Below, piece by piece: positions 33,649-42,339 of a stretch of DNA of 64,000 nucleotides. Positions within the stretch are counted from its first letter, which is position 1; every line of letters starts with the position of its first letter. The notes under the pieces are model-generated. The model did not search any database and was not told the origin of the DNA. It was given only the letters and a program-made list of their open reading frames with translations. Source of the DNA: Promethearchaeota archaeon. GTDB taxonomy: Archaea > Asgardarchaeota > Lokiarchaeia > Sigyniarchaeales > SOKP01. Position numbers and translations under genes: made by a program. Location: the NCBI GenBank assembly GCA_019058425.1, contig JAHPYZ010000011.1, forward strand, positions 1-64,000, read 5' to 3'.

Positions 33649-34662
33649 TTTTTACCAGAATTAGTTACAATTGGGAGTAACACATTAGATATTATAATTG
33701 ATATTGATGATATATTACGTTTTGAATTAATGGATAAAGATATTATAAAAAAGTACACAGCGATTGAATACTCTCGTAAACTGAATGTTAAGAATGTTAG
33801 ATTTGTCCCAGGAGGGTCAGGAGCTAATATAGCAGCAAATTGTTCCATGCTTGGATTAAAAAGTTCATATCTTGGTGTAATGGGAAATGATTTTTCAGCA
33901 GAAATTTGTTTAACCGACTTAAGGAAACGAGGTGTTGATCTATCTCACGTAATTCAAACTGAAAGAGATACTACAGCATTATCAATAATTTTAAGAACTC
34001 CATGGGGTAAAGATAGAAGTATTCTTGCTTACAAAGGTGCTAATAATCTATTAAGGTCCTCAGATGTCAATGAAGAATTATTCAATAACATTAAAGCATT
34101 CGCTTGGACTTCTTTAACTACTGATGATGGGTGTAGCGCTATAGAAAAAGCGATAACGTTAACAAAAAACAAAGGTGGTCTTATTTTTGCGGCCCCAAGT
34201 ATGTCAATTATTAAAAATGCTACAAAATGGGCAAAAATCTTGATTTCCAATTCCGATGTAGTATCAATGAATTTAGAAGAAGCCCAAGAATTTACGGGAG
34301 AGAGTAAAAAAACTCTTATGATAAAGAATTTCTTGGATATGGGAATTAAATTAATTTCAATAACTGATGGCCCTAATGGTTCGATTATTTCAGATGGAAA
34401 GATTATTATCAATAGTGGAGTTTATAGTGCAGGTAAGGTTGAGGATACCACTGGAGCGGGTGATGCTTTCCTAACTGGAATCTTAATCTCTCGGTTAAAT
34501 AATTTCAATCTTGAAAAAACATCAAAAATGGCAACAGCAATGTCTTATTTAGAATGTTTGGAAGTAGGTGTCCGAGAAGGGTTACCCCAGAGTTTACAAG
34601 AACTTGAAGATTTTATAAATAATAATACTATCAAGCAAGTTATATCCGAAATTGTACAATAA
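33649..34662 (+). CDS. PfkB-family carbohydrate kinase
   Basis: A ribokinase-type sugar or nucleoside kinase. It has the N-terminal GSNTLDIIIDIDD, the sugar-binding loop VPGGSGANIAANCSMLG, and GAGDAFLTGIL (DTTGAGD motif with the catalytic Asp) near the end. I place the start at the ATG at 33649; the ATG at 33625 would add eight residues before the conserved strand and is less usual. Members phosphorylate ribose, fructose, adenosine or fructose-6-phosphate. No lid residues identify this one. The gene precedes tRNA-Gly by 63 bp. Confidence 0.83.
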   Translation, partial: FLPELVTIGSNTLDIIIDIDDILRFELMDKDIIKKYTAIEYSRKLNVKNVRFVPGGSGANIAANCSMLGLKSSYLGVMGNDFSAEICLTDLRKRGVDLSHVIQTERDTTALSIILRTPWGKDRSILAYKGANNLLRSSDVNEELFNNIKAFAWTSLTTDDGCSAIEKAITLTKNKGGLIFAAPSMSIIKNATKWAKILISNSDVVSMNLEEAQEFTGESKKTLMIKNFLDMGIKLISITDGPNGSIISDGKIIINSGVYSAGKVEDTTGAGDAFLTGILISRLNNFNLEKTSKMATAMSYLECLEVGVREGLPQSLQELEDFINNNTIKQVISEIVQ

Positions 34663-34725
34663 AACAGATTTTTTAAGATTCAATAAATTTTAATTTTTTG
34701 ATATATTTCTAATATTAACGTAAAT

Positions 34726-34828
34726 GCGCTCTTAGTATAGTGGTAAGTATGCCAGGTTGCCAAGAACTATGAGGAAAAGCATCGTTCGCAATTACCTGGC
34801 GACCCGGGTTCAATTCCCGGAGGGCGCA
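34726..34828 (+). tRNA. tRNA-Gly(GCC) with intron at 37/38
   Basis: The acceptor GCGCTCT pairs with AGGGCGC, with one G:T, followed by the discriminator A; the T-arm CCGGGTTCAATTCCCGG is intact. The anticodon stem is CCAGG/CCTGG. The loop TTGCC plus two bases is interrupted by about 31 nt (34763-34793) exactly after position 37, the canonical archaeal intron site processed by the bulge-helix-bulge endonuclease. A TATA-like TGATATATTT lies some 20 bp upstream. The CCA end is not encoded. Position assignments were made by hand pairing. Confidence 0.9.
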
Positions 34829-34975
34829 CTTTTTTCTCTATAAACTAAATATCTTCAATATTTTATTAAGATGTTCACATGCTAAAACTTTTTAAAATAA
34901 TTATATTCACCTAATATAAAGAATAATTATTCAAAATTTATTATTTAATCTAAATAAACGTGATAAGTGGATAAA

Positions 34976-35992
34976 ATGAGTATAGATATATCAGATAGTA
35001 TTGAAAGTGGTAATTTGACTATTAAAGTTCTAACTACAAATACGACTCTTTCAACGTTATTAACCGATGAAAAATTTGAAGGAAAAGTAGTACAACCCCA
35101 TACTAATGCAAGTAAATATTTAGGAGAGCATGGTCTTGCTATGAGCATAGAAATAAAACAAGGAGAAGAGACAAAAAAATATCTTTTAGATGCGGGAGGT
35201 CCCAGAAACTCTATAATCTCTAACGCAGAAGCAATGAGTATAGATTTCAAGGATTATGATAAATTGATCTTAAGTCATGGGCATGTGGACCATTTTGGAG
35301 GGCTGATGAATGTACTTCCTAAACTTAAAGAGGGATGTGAGATAATTATAACTCCTAATTCATTTAATCAAAACACAATTTTAGTCCCGAAAGCAAGTCA
35401 AGAGTTTTACTCCCCAGAAGAATTAACAGAGGGATTTCGTGAATTGCAAAAACAAAATGCCTTTATCTTTAGTATAAAATTACCTTCAATGAATAGATCC
35501 TTAATTGAGAACTTAGTTTCTCAAAATAAACTTAAAATTGTAGAGACTCAGAAACCAATTAAATTATCTAAAGGAATAACAACTAGTGGAGAAATTGAAA
35601 TTTTTGATGAGACAGAACTTACTAAAGGGATCTACTTAATGAAAAGTAGAAAAGAATTTGAAAAAAACACCTTTAGAGATGAAAATTCAATATATATTAA
35701 TGTTAAGGATAAAGGACTTGTAGTGATTTCGGGATGTGGACACACCGGAATTATAAATACAATTAAACACGGACAAAAATTAACTGGAATCAACAAGGTT
35801 TATGCTGTTATCGGTGGATTTCATAAGGAGTGGGAAAAAACAGAAGATATTGAAGAATCAATTCGAATTATCGAAGAATTAAATCCAGAAATAACATGTG
35901 GAATGCATTGTACAGGATTTGAATTTAATAAAATAATGTCTCGACATCCATCTCATACCTTTGGGATAGTCGGAACAGAATTTCACCTATAA
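34976..35992 (+). CDS. MBL-fold hydrolase of the dihydropteridine/aminobenzene phosphate synthase-like group
   Basis: A 338-residue protein with the metallo-beta-lactamase motif SHGHVDHFGGL near residue 100 and later GCGHTGI and GGFHKEWE, which carry the other metal ligands. The length and the LDAGGP and GMHCTGFEFN segments fit the archaeal family related to 7,8-dihydropterin-6-methyl-4-(beta-D-ribofuranosyl)-aminobenzene-5'-phosphate synthase, an enzyme of methanopterin biosynthesis. It is not proof of that step. An in-frame GTG at 34967 is the alternative start. The gene sits about 24 bp before the TIGR04076-like gene on the same strand. Confidence 0.7.
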   Translation: MSIDISDSIESGNLTIKVLTTNTTLSTLLTDEKFEGKVVQPHTNASKYLGEHGLAMSIEIKQGEETKKYLLDAGGPRNSIISNAEAMSIDFKDYDKLILSHGHVDHFGGLMNVLPKLKEGCEIIITPNSFNQNTILVPKASQEFYSPEELTEGFRELQKQNAFIFSIKLPSMNRSLIENLVSQNKLKIVETQKPIKLSKGITTSGEIEIFDETELTKGIYLMKSRKEFEKNTFRDENSIYINVKDKGLVVISGCGHTGIINTIKHGQKLTGINKVYAVIGGFHKEWEKTEDIEESIRIIEELNPEITCGMHCTGFEFNKIMSRHPSHTFGIVGTEFHL

Positions 35993-36024
35993 CTTTTTTT
36001 TTTATTAAAATCTGTGTGAAGAAA

Positions 36025-36333
36025 ATGGTAAATCAAAATTATAACATATTTATTGAGATTTTTGAAAGTGATGGTTTTTGTAATCGCCATAAAGTTGGTG
36101 AAAAATTCAAATATCCAGAAGATAATGGTAAAATTTGCCACTGGTTATTAGATAGTATGAATTCAATGATTCGCGTCCTTAATTATGGAGGTACTCTTCC
36201 ATGGACATATAGTGATACTCCTTATGAAAAAAGCATTGATCTAAATGGAATAACAACTGAATTTGTACGATGTCCAGATCCAACTGCTAGAATTGTTGCT
36301 AAAATTACTAGAATTCCAAGTTCAAATGATTAA
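36025..36333 (+). CDS. TIGR04076-family small protein
   Basis: About 102 residues. VGEKFKYPEDNGKICHWLLDS followed by GGTLPWTYSDTPYEKS and FVRCPDPTARIVAKI fits the TIGR04076 family, small cysteine-containing proteins of unknown role common in anaerobes. The in-frame GTG at 36016 would add three residues. Conserved cysteines are C near residue 14, C41 and C near 87. It overlaps nothing and ends one base before the convergent enoyl-CoA hydratase stop. Confidence 0.6.
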   Translation: MVNQNYNIFIEIFESDGFCNRHKVGEKFKYPEDNGKICHWLLDSMNSMIRVLNYGGTLPWTYSDTPYEKSIDLNGITTEFVRCPDPTARIVAKITRIPSSND

Positions 36334-37167
36334 TTAATCTGTCCAAAAATTTCTGGCTAGTCCTCGTCGTTTATTCCAGAGTTCATTTTTTCCAGAAAAG
36401 CCTATAATACCTGCTCCCTTATCTGCATCTTTAATTTGCCACATTCCGCTTACAGCTCCAGTTAAGGCACCCGAAAGTACCTCAAATCCTTGTGCTGTAT
36501 ATAAATCGCACTCAACTCCACGATTAATTATAAATTTTAATTGGCGCATACCTTGTTGATTCTTCGAAGCCAAGACTTCAAGCAATTTTTCGACCTCTAA
36601 ATCAAGCTGATCATTAGGAACAACACGATTCCATAAATTCCACTCAACAGCTCTTTTTGCTGAATGTAGTGCACCTATTAAATTAATTTCCTTTGCCCGA
36701 CGTCTCCCTATCAAGCGTGCTAAGCGTGTAGTCCCTCCCCATCCAGGAGTAATTCCTACATCCACTTCAGGCATGCCCCATTTAGCTCTTTCCGTAGCAA
36801 TAACAAAGTCACATGCCATAGTAATTTCTAATCCACCTCCAACAGCATAACCATCAACTGCAGCTATCGTAATCTTATCTAACTCTTCTAATTGATTTGC
36901 CATGTTTTGATAATATCGGACACGACGGGTGATATCGTTAGCATCACCCCAATTCAACATCTCATTAATATCATCTCCAACACTGAAATTACCTCCAGCT
37001 CCTTTTATTACAAGAAATTTTGTTTTTGTTGACTTGCGGACTTCTTCAATAGCATATACAATCTCATCTGAGAGCTGCATGCTTAAAGCATTCAATACTT
37101 TTGGTCTATTTAGTGTAATCCAAACTACATTCTCTTTTTCTTTAAATATTAGTTGTTCATATTTCAT
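36334..37167 (-). CDS. enoyl-CoA hydratase/isomerase (crotonase family)
   Basis: A 277-residue crotonase-fold enzyme. GGNFSVGDDINEM gives the first oxyanion element, YAVGGGLEITMACD the second with one catalytic Glu, and KWGMPEVDVGITPGWGGTTRLAR the second Glu. It adds water to enoyl-CoA in beta-oxidation or acts as an isomerase. Some members also catalyse dehydrations in other pathways. It is the only fatty-acid gene in this stretch and diverges from the corrinoid operon. Confidence 0.87.
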   Translation of the reverse strand: MKYEQLIFKEKENVVWITLNRPKVLNALSMQLSDEIVYAIEEVRKSTKTKFLVIKGAGGNFSVGDDINEMLNWGDANDITRRVRYYQNMANQLEELDKITIAAVDGYAVGGGLEITMACDFVIATERAKWGMPEVDVGITPGWGGTTRLARLIGRRRAKEINLIGALHSAKRAVEWNLWNRVVPNDQLDLEVEKLLEVLASKNQQGMRQLKFIINRGVECDLYTAQGFEVLSGALTGAVSGMWQIKDADKGAGIIGFSGKNELWNKRRGLARNFWTD

Positions 37168-37281
37168 AAATTAAGTTTCAATCATATTGTTATTAAAGAT
37201 TAATAATGCATTTCAAAGAAAATTTGAAAATACTCGAAGTAATATTTCTTAAGTATTATTGAGGAATTCTCTTAAGCTATA

Positions 37282-37370
37282 TGAAACAGCGTGAAAGGTC
37301 TGTTTCACGAAGTTAAAGAAAAGAAAAGAATTCTTCATCAAATTGAATTTACAGAAAGCTTAATATATAA
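37282..37370 (+). promoter_or_regulatory. interleaved inverted repeats and TATA-like box before the corrinoid operon
   Basis: TGAAACA at 37282-37288 pairs with TGTTTCA at 37301-37307, and the overlapping CGTGAAA at 37290-37296 pairs with TTTCACG at 37303-37309. The two stems are mutually exclusive. A TATA-like TAATATATAA follows at 37361-37370, about 90 bp before the ATG at 37462. Because the repeats lie upstream of the presumed transcript start, an operator shared by the divergent genes is more likely than an RNA switch. Confidence 0.35.
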
Positions 37371-37461
37371 CTTTGTTTCTATGCTAGATTGATACGTAAA
37401 TCCAATACGTGTCATAAACAATCAAAATTTATGAGTGTAAAATTACGAATGTGAAGGAATA

Positions 37462-38088
37462 ATGGACTTTATAACTGAAATTGTTGAATTAAATGAAAAT
37501 AATGTAAAGGAATTATTAAAGACAAGAATTCAAAATAATGAAGACCCTCTAAAAATTATGGATGATGTAAAAGAATCAATGAAAATTATAGGAGATAAAT
37601 TCAGTAAAAAAGAATATTTTCTACCAGAATTGATAATGTCAGGAGAAATTCTAAAACAAATTTTTGAAGAATTGGGTCCAAAACTAAAGGAAACACAAAT
37701 ATCTGGAAAAAAAAAGGGGAGAGTGCTATTGGGGACCGTTTCTGGAGATATTCACGATATTGGAAAAGATGTCGTGAAATTCATGTTGGATGCAAATGGA
37801 TTTGATGTGTTAGATTTGGGAGTAGATGTTCCAGCTGATAAATTCATTGAAAGTTTGAGGGAATATAAGCCCAATGTTTTAGCTTTGAGCGGTTTCCTGA
37901 CACTTGCATATGATTCGATGAAAGAGATCATTGGAAAGTTAAAAAAGTCTGGATTGAGAGATGACGTAAAAATTATGATTGGAGGCGGTACAGTGGATGA
38001 GAGAATTGTAGGATATGTCGGAGCTGATGCTTATGGACAAAGTGCTGTCGATGCTGTAAATATAGCAACTAAATGGACGGAGGTATGA
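37462..38088 (+). CDS. corrinoid methyl-carrier protein (MtbC/MttC-like)
   Basis: A 208-residue protein with an N-terminal helical cap (about 1-85) and a C-terminal Rossmann-like B12 domain. It carries the signature GDIHDIGKD at 95-103 (D-x-H-x-x-G, lower cobalt ligand His98), ALSGFLTL for the SxL motif and MIGGGTV for GG. It shuttles methyl groups between a substrate-specific methyltransferase and an acceptor methyltransferase. An AAGGA-type site precedes the ATG. Its stop overlaps the ribosome site of the UroD-like gene, so the pair is translated together. Confidence 0.88.
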   Translation: MDFITEIVELNENNVKELLKTRIQNNEDPLKIMDDVKESMKIIGDKFSKKEYFLPELIMSGEILKQIFEELGPKLKETQISGKKKGRVLLGTVSGDIHDIGKDVVKFMLDANGFDVLDLGVDVPADKFIESLREYKPNVLALSGFLTLAYDSMKEIIGKLKKSGLRDDVKIMIGGGTVDERIVGYVGADAYGQSAVDAVNIATKWTEV

Positions 38089-38093
38089 GTAAA

Positions 38094-39404
38094 ATGAGTA
38101 AAATTATACCAGAACAACTTATAAAAGAAAGAGTCCAGAGGGTAAGAGATGCATTAGCATTGAGAGAACCAGATCGCGTTCCTATCACACCATTTGCTGA
38201 TGTTTTTTTTGCACCCCTTCAAGTGGGATTGTCCCATAAAGATACGATGTATAAAGGTAGAAAAGTGGGTAATGCAAGTCTTAAAGTATTTAGTCGGTAT
38301 GATTGGGATCTTTACCCTTATATGGTTTTATCCGGTTTGGGAAAGCTCAACGATCTTGTCGGGAATCAATGTATGAAATGGGCTGGGGCTTCTGATCCAG
38401 ATTATCGTTTAGGTGATAACCAACCATATCAATATATAGAAAAGGCATGGATGCAAGCAGATGAATATGAAGAATTAATAACTGATATGACAGGTTTTTT
38501 ACTTCGTAATATCGTTCCACGTCAAAATTCAGAGTTAAAAGACTTTGAAAAATTACCTCAAGCATCAATGTTTTCCTCAATGATGTCATATTTGGGAGTT
38601 GTCATGTTTTTTGTGGATCGAAAAGTGAAGAAGATGCTTAAGAACATGAAGAAATCACTAAGAGCAATGATAGGGTTATTTCTTGGTATGAGAAAATATA
38701 ATAAATCAATGAAGAAATTAGGAAATCCCGTAGCAGGGATGGGTGCTGGTATAGGAATGGCACCTTTTGACATGATATCAGATTCTTTAAGGGGAATGCG
38801 TGGAACTATGATTGATATGTATAGAAATCCAGAAGAATTAAAAAAAGCATGTGATATGTTTGCGGATTACCAGTTAAAATCTCTTGATGCAGGTGGTTTG
38901 GTTTTTGGGGGATCTGATGAAGATACAGTCTCAATGTCTTTCATGCCATTACATAGAGGTGCTGATGGATTCATGAGTAATGACCAATTCGAGGAATTTT
39001 ATTGGCCAGGACTGACTAAGACTATGGAAGGAATGATTAAAAGAGATTTTATTCCAATGCCTTTCTTTGAAGGAAGGTATAGCGATCGATTAGAGTATTT
39101 AGCGGAATTTGCGAAGAAGCATAAAGGGAAACTTGTCTACTGGTTTCATGATACAGATCTTATCAAAGCAAAAGAAATGATGGGAGATTATGTATGTATA
39201 AGAGGTAATGTTCCTGCATCTTTACTAATTGGAGGACCACCTAAAGCTGTTGAAGACTACGTTAAGGAATGTATAGAAGGATGTAAGGAAGGCGGAGGTT
39301 ATCTCGTGGATGGTGGAGTTTCTGGAATCCCTAACGAAGCTCCACATGAAAATGTGAAGGCTATGACCGATGCCGTTCATAAATATGGTTGGTATCGAAA
39401 ATAA
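38094..39404 (+). CDS. uroporphyrinogen decarboxylase-family methyltransferase
   Basis: A 437-residue protein starting MSKIIPEQLIKERVQR, with VPITPFADVFFAPL and a barrel that ends in GGPPKAVEDYVKECIEGC and GGYLVDGGVSG, as in the UroD superfamily (which includes MtaA/MtbA and the methylcobamide:CoM type). I use ATG 38094 because GGAGGT at 38079-38084 ends nine bases before it; ATG 38085 would touch the ribosome site. Adjacent to a corrinoid protein, it is probably a methyltransferase rather than a haem enzyme. The methyl donor and acceptor are unknown. Confidence 0.82.
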   Translation: MSKIIPEQLIKERVQRVRDALALREPDRVPITPFADVFFAPLQVGLSHKDTMYKGRKVGNASLKVFSRYDWDLYPYMVLSGLGKLNDLVGNQCMKWAGASDPDYRLGDNQPYQYIEKAWMQADEYEELITDMTGFLLRNIVPRQNSELKDFEKLPQASMFSSMMSYLGVVMFFVDRKVKKMLKNMKKSLRAMIGLFLGMRKYNKSMKKLGNPVAGMGAGIGMAPFDMISDSLRGMRGTMIDMYRNPEELKKACDMFADYQLKSLDAGGLVFGGSDEDTVSMSFMPLHRGADGFMSNDQFEEFYWPGLTKTMEGMIKRDFIPMPFFEGRYSDRLEYLAEFAKKHKGKLVYWFHDTDLIKAKEMMGDYVCIRGNVPASLLIGGPPKAVEDYVKECIEGCKEGGGYLVDGGVSGIPNEAPHENVKAMTDAVHKYGWYRK

Positions 39405-39509
39405 ATCAATTTTTTTTTAAAATATTTACTTTACATAATTGAAGATTAATATTCTATTGAAGATTCAAAATCTAATCAAGTTAAATATGTTAAATCATAT
39501 TACTATTAC

Positions 39510-40598
39510 ATGTCTTCACATCTAGATACCCCTCAAGGCCCCTTTCCTCCCAAAGTTGAGCGAGCGTTTTTAGACATTTGTCGTAAATATCCTGAACAAG
39601 TATTAACAAGCAATGATTCTTCTATGAAAGAAGGTTTTGAGTACCTATTTAGTGTAGGTCTTAGCTTTCCTGGTGCTGGGACTAAATATTCTAAAAGAAA
39701 AATGATGAAAGATAGAATATCCGCGTTTTCCCAGGGTAAAGGGAAAATTTCTAGTCTAATATCAATGATGAAGATTTTTCCTAAAATATTTATAGGATTG
39801 AAAAGAAGTTATAGAGATTTAGAACCTTATATTCAAGAAATTGAGAATTTATCATTTAAACGCACAAATCTTCCACCTCCTTCAACTAACCATGAGTTAT
39901 GGGAAGAACTCAACCTATATACTGCTAAAAAATGGGATATAACTAAAATTGGTTTCACTGAACTACCAAGAGAATTAATTTTTAAGGATAAACTGGTGCT
40001 TTTTCGGTATGCATTAGTCTTTATTCAAGAGATGAATAAGGATAAGATTGATCAAGCACCCTTATCTGCTGCAGGTAGAGAAGTTATGAGGGTATATGCA
40101 ACTTTGGGACAAGCCGTGAATGAAATTGCGAGATGGTTACGAAAGAAAGGGATTCGTTGTCAAAGTAATCATCCATTGGGAGGATTGGTCTGTACTCCAC
40201 CACTTGCGGGAAAAGCAGGAATTGGAGGACAAGGAATGCATGGGATGCTTATAACTCCTGAATTTGGATCACGCCAAAGGATTGCACCGATTTTTATTGA
40301 AGAGAAAATATTCGACTATACCGATAACTCAGACCACATTTGGATTGAAGAATATTGTAAAACGTGTGGCTTATGCCAAAAAAATTGTCCTGCTAATGCA
40401 ATTCAAGAAATAAAACGAATTACTATTAACAATGTTCCTGGTATTGGAGCTATGCGTACTTGTATTGACCGAGAAAAGTGTTTTCCCTATTTTCTGAAGA
40501 CAACAGGTTGTAGTATCTGCCTTAAAGTATGTCCTTTCTCTAAAGGTAACCAAACTTATGATAAGTTAAAAGATATAATAAACAAGAAAAAAAATTAA
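39510..40598 (+). CDS. reductive-dehalogenase/epoxyqueuosine-reductase-like Fe-S protein
   Basis: A 362-residue protein with the corrinoid/Fe-S reductase layout of RdhA and QueG. GKAGIGGQGMHGMLITPEFG (234-253) matches the G-x-x-G-x-x-G-x-L-I-T-P-E-F-G loop that surrounds cobalamin. Two ferredoxin-type clusters follow: C283, C286, C289, C293, and C324, C334, C337, C341. No twin-arginine signal is seen, so it is cytoplasmic. It follows the corrinoid/UroD pair by 105 bp on the same strand and may supply reduced corrinoid or use the same cofactor. Dehalogenation is possible but unproven. Confidence 0.75.
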   Translation: MSSHLDTPQGPFPPKVERAFLDICRKYPEQVLTSNDSSMKEGFEYLFSVGLSFPGAGTKYSKRKMMKDRISAFSQGKGKISSLISMMKIFPKIFIGLKRSYRDLEPYIQEIENLSFKRTNLPPPSTNHELWEELNLYTAKKWDITKIGFTELPRELIFKDKLVLFRYALVFIQEMNKDKIDQAPLSAAGREVMRVYATLGQAVNEIARWLRKKGIRCQSNHPLGGLVCTPPLAGKAGIGGQGMHGMLITPEFGSRQRIAPIFIEEKIFDYTDNSDHIWIEEYCKTCGLCQKNCPANAIQEIKRITINNVPGIGAMRTCIDREKCFPYFLKTTGCSICLKVCPFSKGNQTYDKLKDIINKKKN

Positions 40599-40606
40599 AC
40601 CTGATT

Positions 40607-41446
40607 TTATAAAAACCCCAGTAGATCTGTCACTCCACTAATTTTTGGAACTGTGATTTTAAAATAATTTTGGACAATATCTATTAAAAGCGATAAATAA
40701 GGTTTTTGTATTCTTTCTCCATGTTTTTCTAAAATATGTTCAATAATTAATTTAGACGTTATTGCTTTTCCTTCTTTATTCTGTATAAGTTCAGTAATTG
40801 TTTTAGAGAATTCGTATACTTTATTTATCTCATTTCTTAAAATGATTACTCCTGCCATTAAATCATATTCTGTTGCAAATTTGTGTACCATTTCTTTTTC
40901 AAATTCTAATTTTTTCGGTTGAATAATTTTCAATTTATCTCTTATTACTTCACGATTTTTAAAGACAATATAGTCCTTATAATCATTCTTACTAGATTTA
41001 TAATGAGCTTCTGATATAATTAATAAATCAAATTCAAACGAATTTTCCGTTATTGCTTTAAAGAAATTAAGAAGATGATTATATAAAAATTCCTGATCTG
41101 AAAGTATTATTGCTTTCTTTCCTAAAAAAATGGTTTTAATAATATTTACCATTAACAATTCCGGAATATTCATCTTTATTAAATCGAATTTAATTGTCTC
41201 TGTTTCTGGAGTGATTTTTTCTTCTGCAGGTATAGTTTTAGGGAGTTCAATTTTAAAATCAGCTACCAAACAATCTCTTACAGAAAAATTTTTATCCACA
41301 TAAGCAATAAATGAATGTTCACATATCATTCCTGCTGCTATATTGATAGCTAAAAGACCCTTTGCAACATTTTTTGTAGCATCATCTGCAATCTCAATTT
41401 GTTCCCATTTTGAGCAAATGGGACAACGGATTTCAATCTTAGCCAT
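40607..41446 (-). CDS. zinc-motif protein of unknown function
   Basis: A 279-residue protein. Its first 45 residues have C8-x-x-C11 (RCPICSKWEQI) and C42-x-H44 (MICEHSF), a plausible zinc knob. After a Pro/Glu-rich linker, ATP/longin-like alternating segments appear (LGKKAIILSDQEFLYNHLL, FEFDLLIISEAHY). The rest is helical and basic. No family that I can name; the shape resembles several uncharacterised Asgard proteins. It converges with the RdhA-like gene by 8 bp. Confidence 0.55.
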   Translation of the reverse strand: MAKIEIRCPICSKWEQIEIADDATKNVAKGLLAINIAAGMICEHSFIAYVDKNFSVRDCLVADFKIELPKTIPAEEKITPETETIKFDLIKMNIPELLMVNIIKTIFLGKKAIILSDQEFLYNHLLNFFKAITENSFEFDLLIISEAHYKSSKNDYKDYIVFKNREVIRDKLKIIQPKKLEFEKEMVHKFATEYDLMAGVIILRNEINKVYEFSKTITELIQNKEGKAITSKLIIEHILEKHGERIQKPYLSLLIDIVQNYFKITVPKISGVTDLLGFL

Positions 41447-41591
41447 ATTTAGAAAAATGCAATATAAATAATTAATTACAATATTGAAAAACTGTTCTTA
41501 TACAACCTTATTTTTATATATATATCAAATGTTGTATTGTTACTTAATAAATTTGCTCAATAACATTAGGTAATTAAAATAGAGAGTATTT

Positions 41592-42071
41592 CTAATATCT
41601 TTTAACTCGACCGTAATTTTTCTCTATTAGATTTGCTATAAGTAGACAAAATATCGCACTTAGAATTTCTGCTATTAAAAAAGCTATAGTATTATCATAG
41701 AATACGATAGAGATAAAGAAAACAATGAAGAAAAAGAAATTAAAAAAGATGAAAATTATCAATAATGGTTTTGTTACTGGAATACTTAAAAATCTCTTAA
41801 GAGTTGAACTTTTGATTTTAGATTTAAGAAATCTAGTCCTTAATTTTTCTCTTCTCTCAACTTGAGCATAACTTTCAAATATAATAAGCGCTGCATAGAA
41901 TAATGCTACCCATATACCAATTGGAATTAAAACTATAATGATATGATTGCCCATAGCTAATAAATATTGACCTATAAAAATAAAGAATAATTGGAAAATT
42001 CCACTCATTCCTAGCAATAACAATCCACTTCCAAAGTATTCCTTTGATGTCCAACGAATTTTTATCGGCAT
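41592..42071 (-). CDS. four-TM membrane protein, unknown
   Basis: From the ATG at 42071 (MPIKIRWTSKEYF) the product has 159 residues and four hydrophobic helices (about 14-36, 41-65, 98-120, 124-146) with a basic loop ERREKLRTRFLKSKIKSST in between. The open frame extends upstream into the tRNA-Val gene, where translation is implausible, so I reject the earlier ATG at 42140. No family recognised. The positive inner loop suggests N-in, C-in topology. Confidence 0.5.
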   Translation of the reverse strand: MPIKIRWTSKEYFGSGLLLLGMSGIFQLFFIFIGQYLLAMGNHIIIVLIPIGIWVALFYAALIIFESYAQVERREKLRTRFLKSKIKSSTLKRFLSIPVTKPLLIIFIFFNFFFFIVFFISIVFYDNTIAFLIAEILSAIFCLLIANLIEKNYGRVKRY

Positions 42072-42098
42072 ACTAATCTTTTTATAAATATAATTTAG

Positions 42099-42201
42099 TG
42101 GGCCCGGCGCGATTTGAACGCACGACCTTCCGCACGTCAAGCGGACGTCATACCGAGTTATCCAAAACTCAGAAAATGAGTTTTCTCTAGACCACGGGCC
42201 C
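42099..42201 (-). tRNA. tRNA-Val(GAC) with an apparent D-loop intron
   Basis: On the minus strand the acceptor GGGCCCG pairs with CGGGCCC, discriminator A. The anticodon arm is TCCGC-TTGACGT-GCGGA and the T-arm GTGCG/CGCGC with TTCAAAT. The D-arm starts GTCTAG and ends GGTATGAC, but roughly 31 bases (about 42155-42186) intervene, with a 7-bp internal hairpin AAAACTC/GAGTTTT. Removing them restores a normal tRNA, so this is a non-canonical intron in the D-loop. An 8-bp inverted repeat (TTATTCAT/ATGAATAA) lies just before the 5' end at 42204-42223. The exact splice points were not determined. Confidence 0.82.
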
Positions 42202-42339
42202 TTTTATTCATATTTATGAATAATTAAATTACTCGTATGTAATTTATATTATTAAAAAATAAATATTTTATTAAAAATTGTAGATTTCTGATAAATTCCC
42301 TTACTTTTAAAAATAAAATAAAAAATTAAAAATATTTGT

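Noticed and set aside
37282-37461. Cobalamin riboswitch before the corrinoid operon
   Set aside because: No B12-box-like sequence or large multi-stem fold was seen, and the inverted repeats lie upstream of the presumed transcript start.
42072-42140. N-terminal extension of the four-TM protein into the tRNA-Val gene
   Set aside because: The extra 23 residues would be translated from tRNA sequence; the ATG at 42071 gives a natural start.
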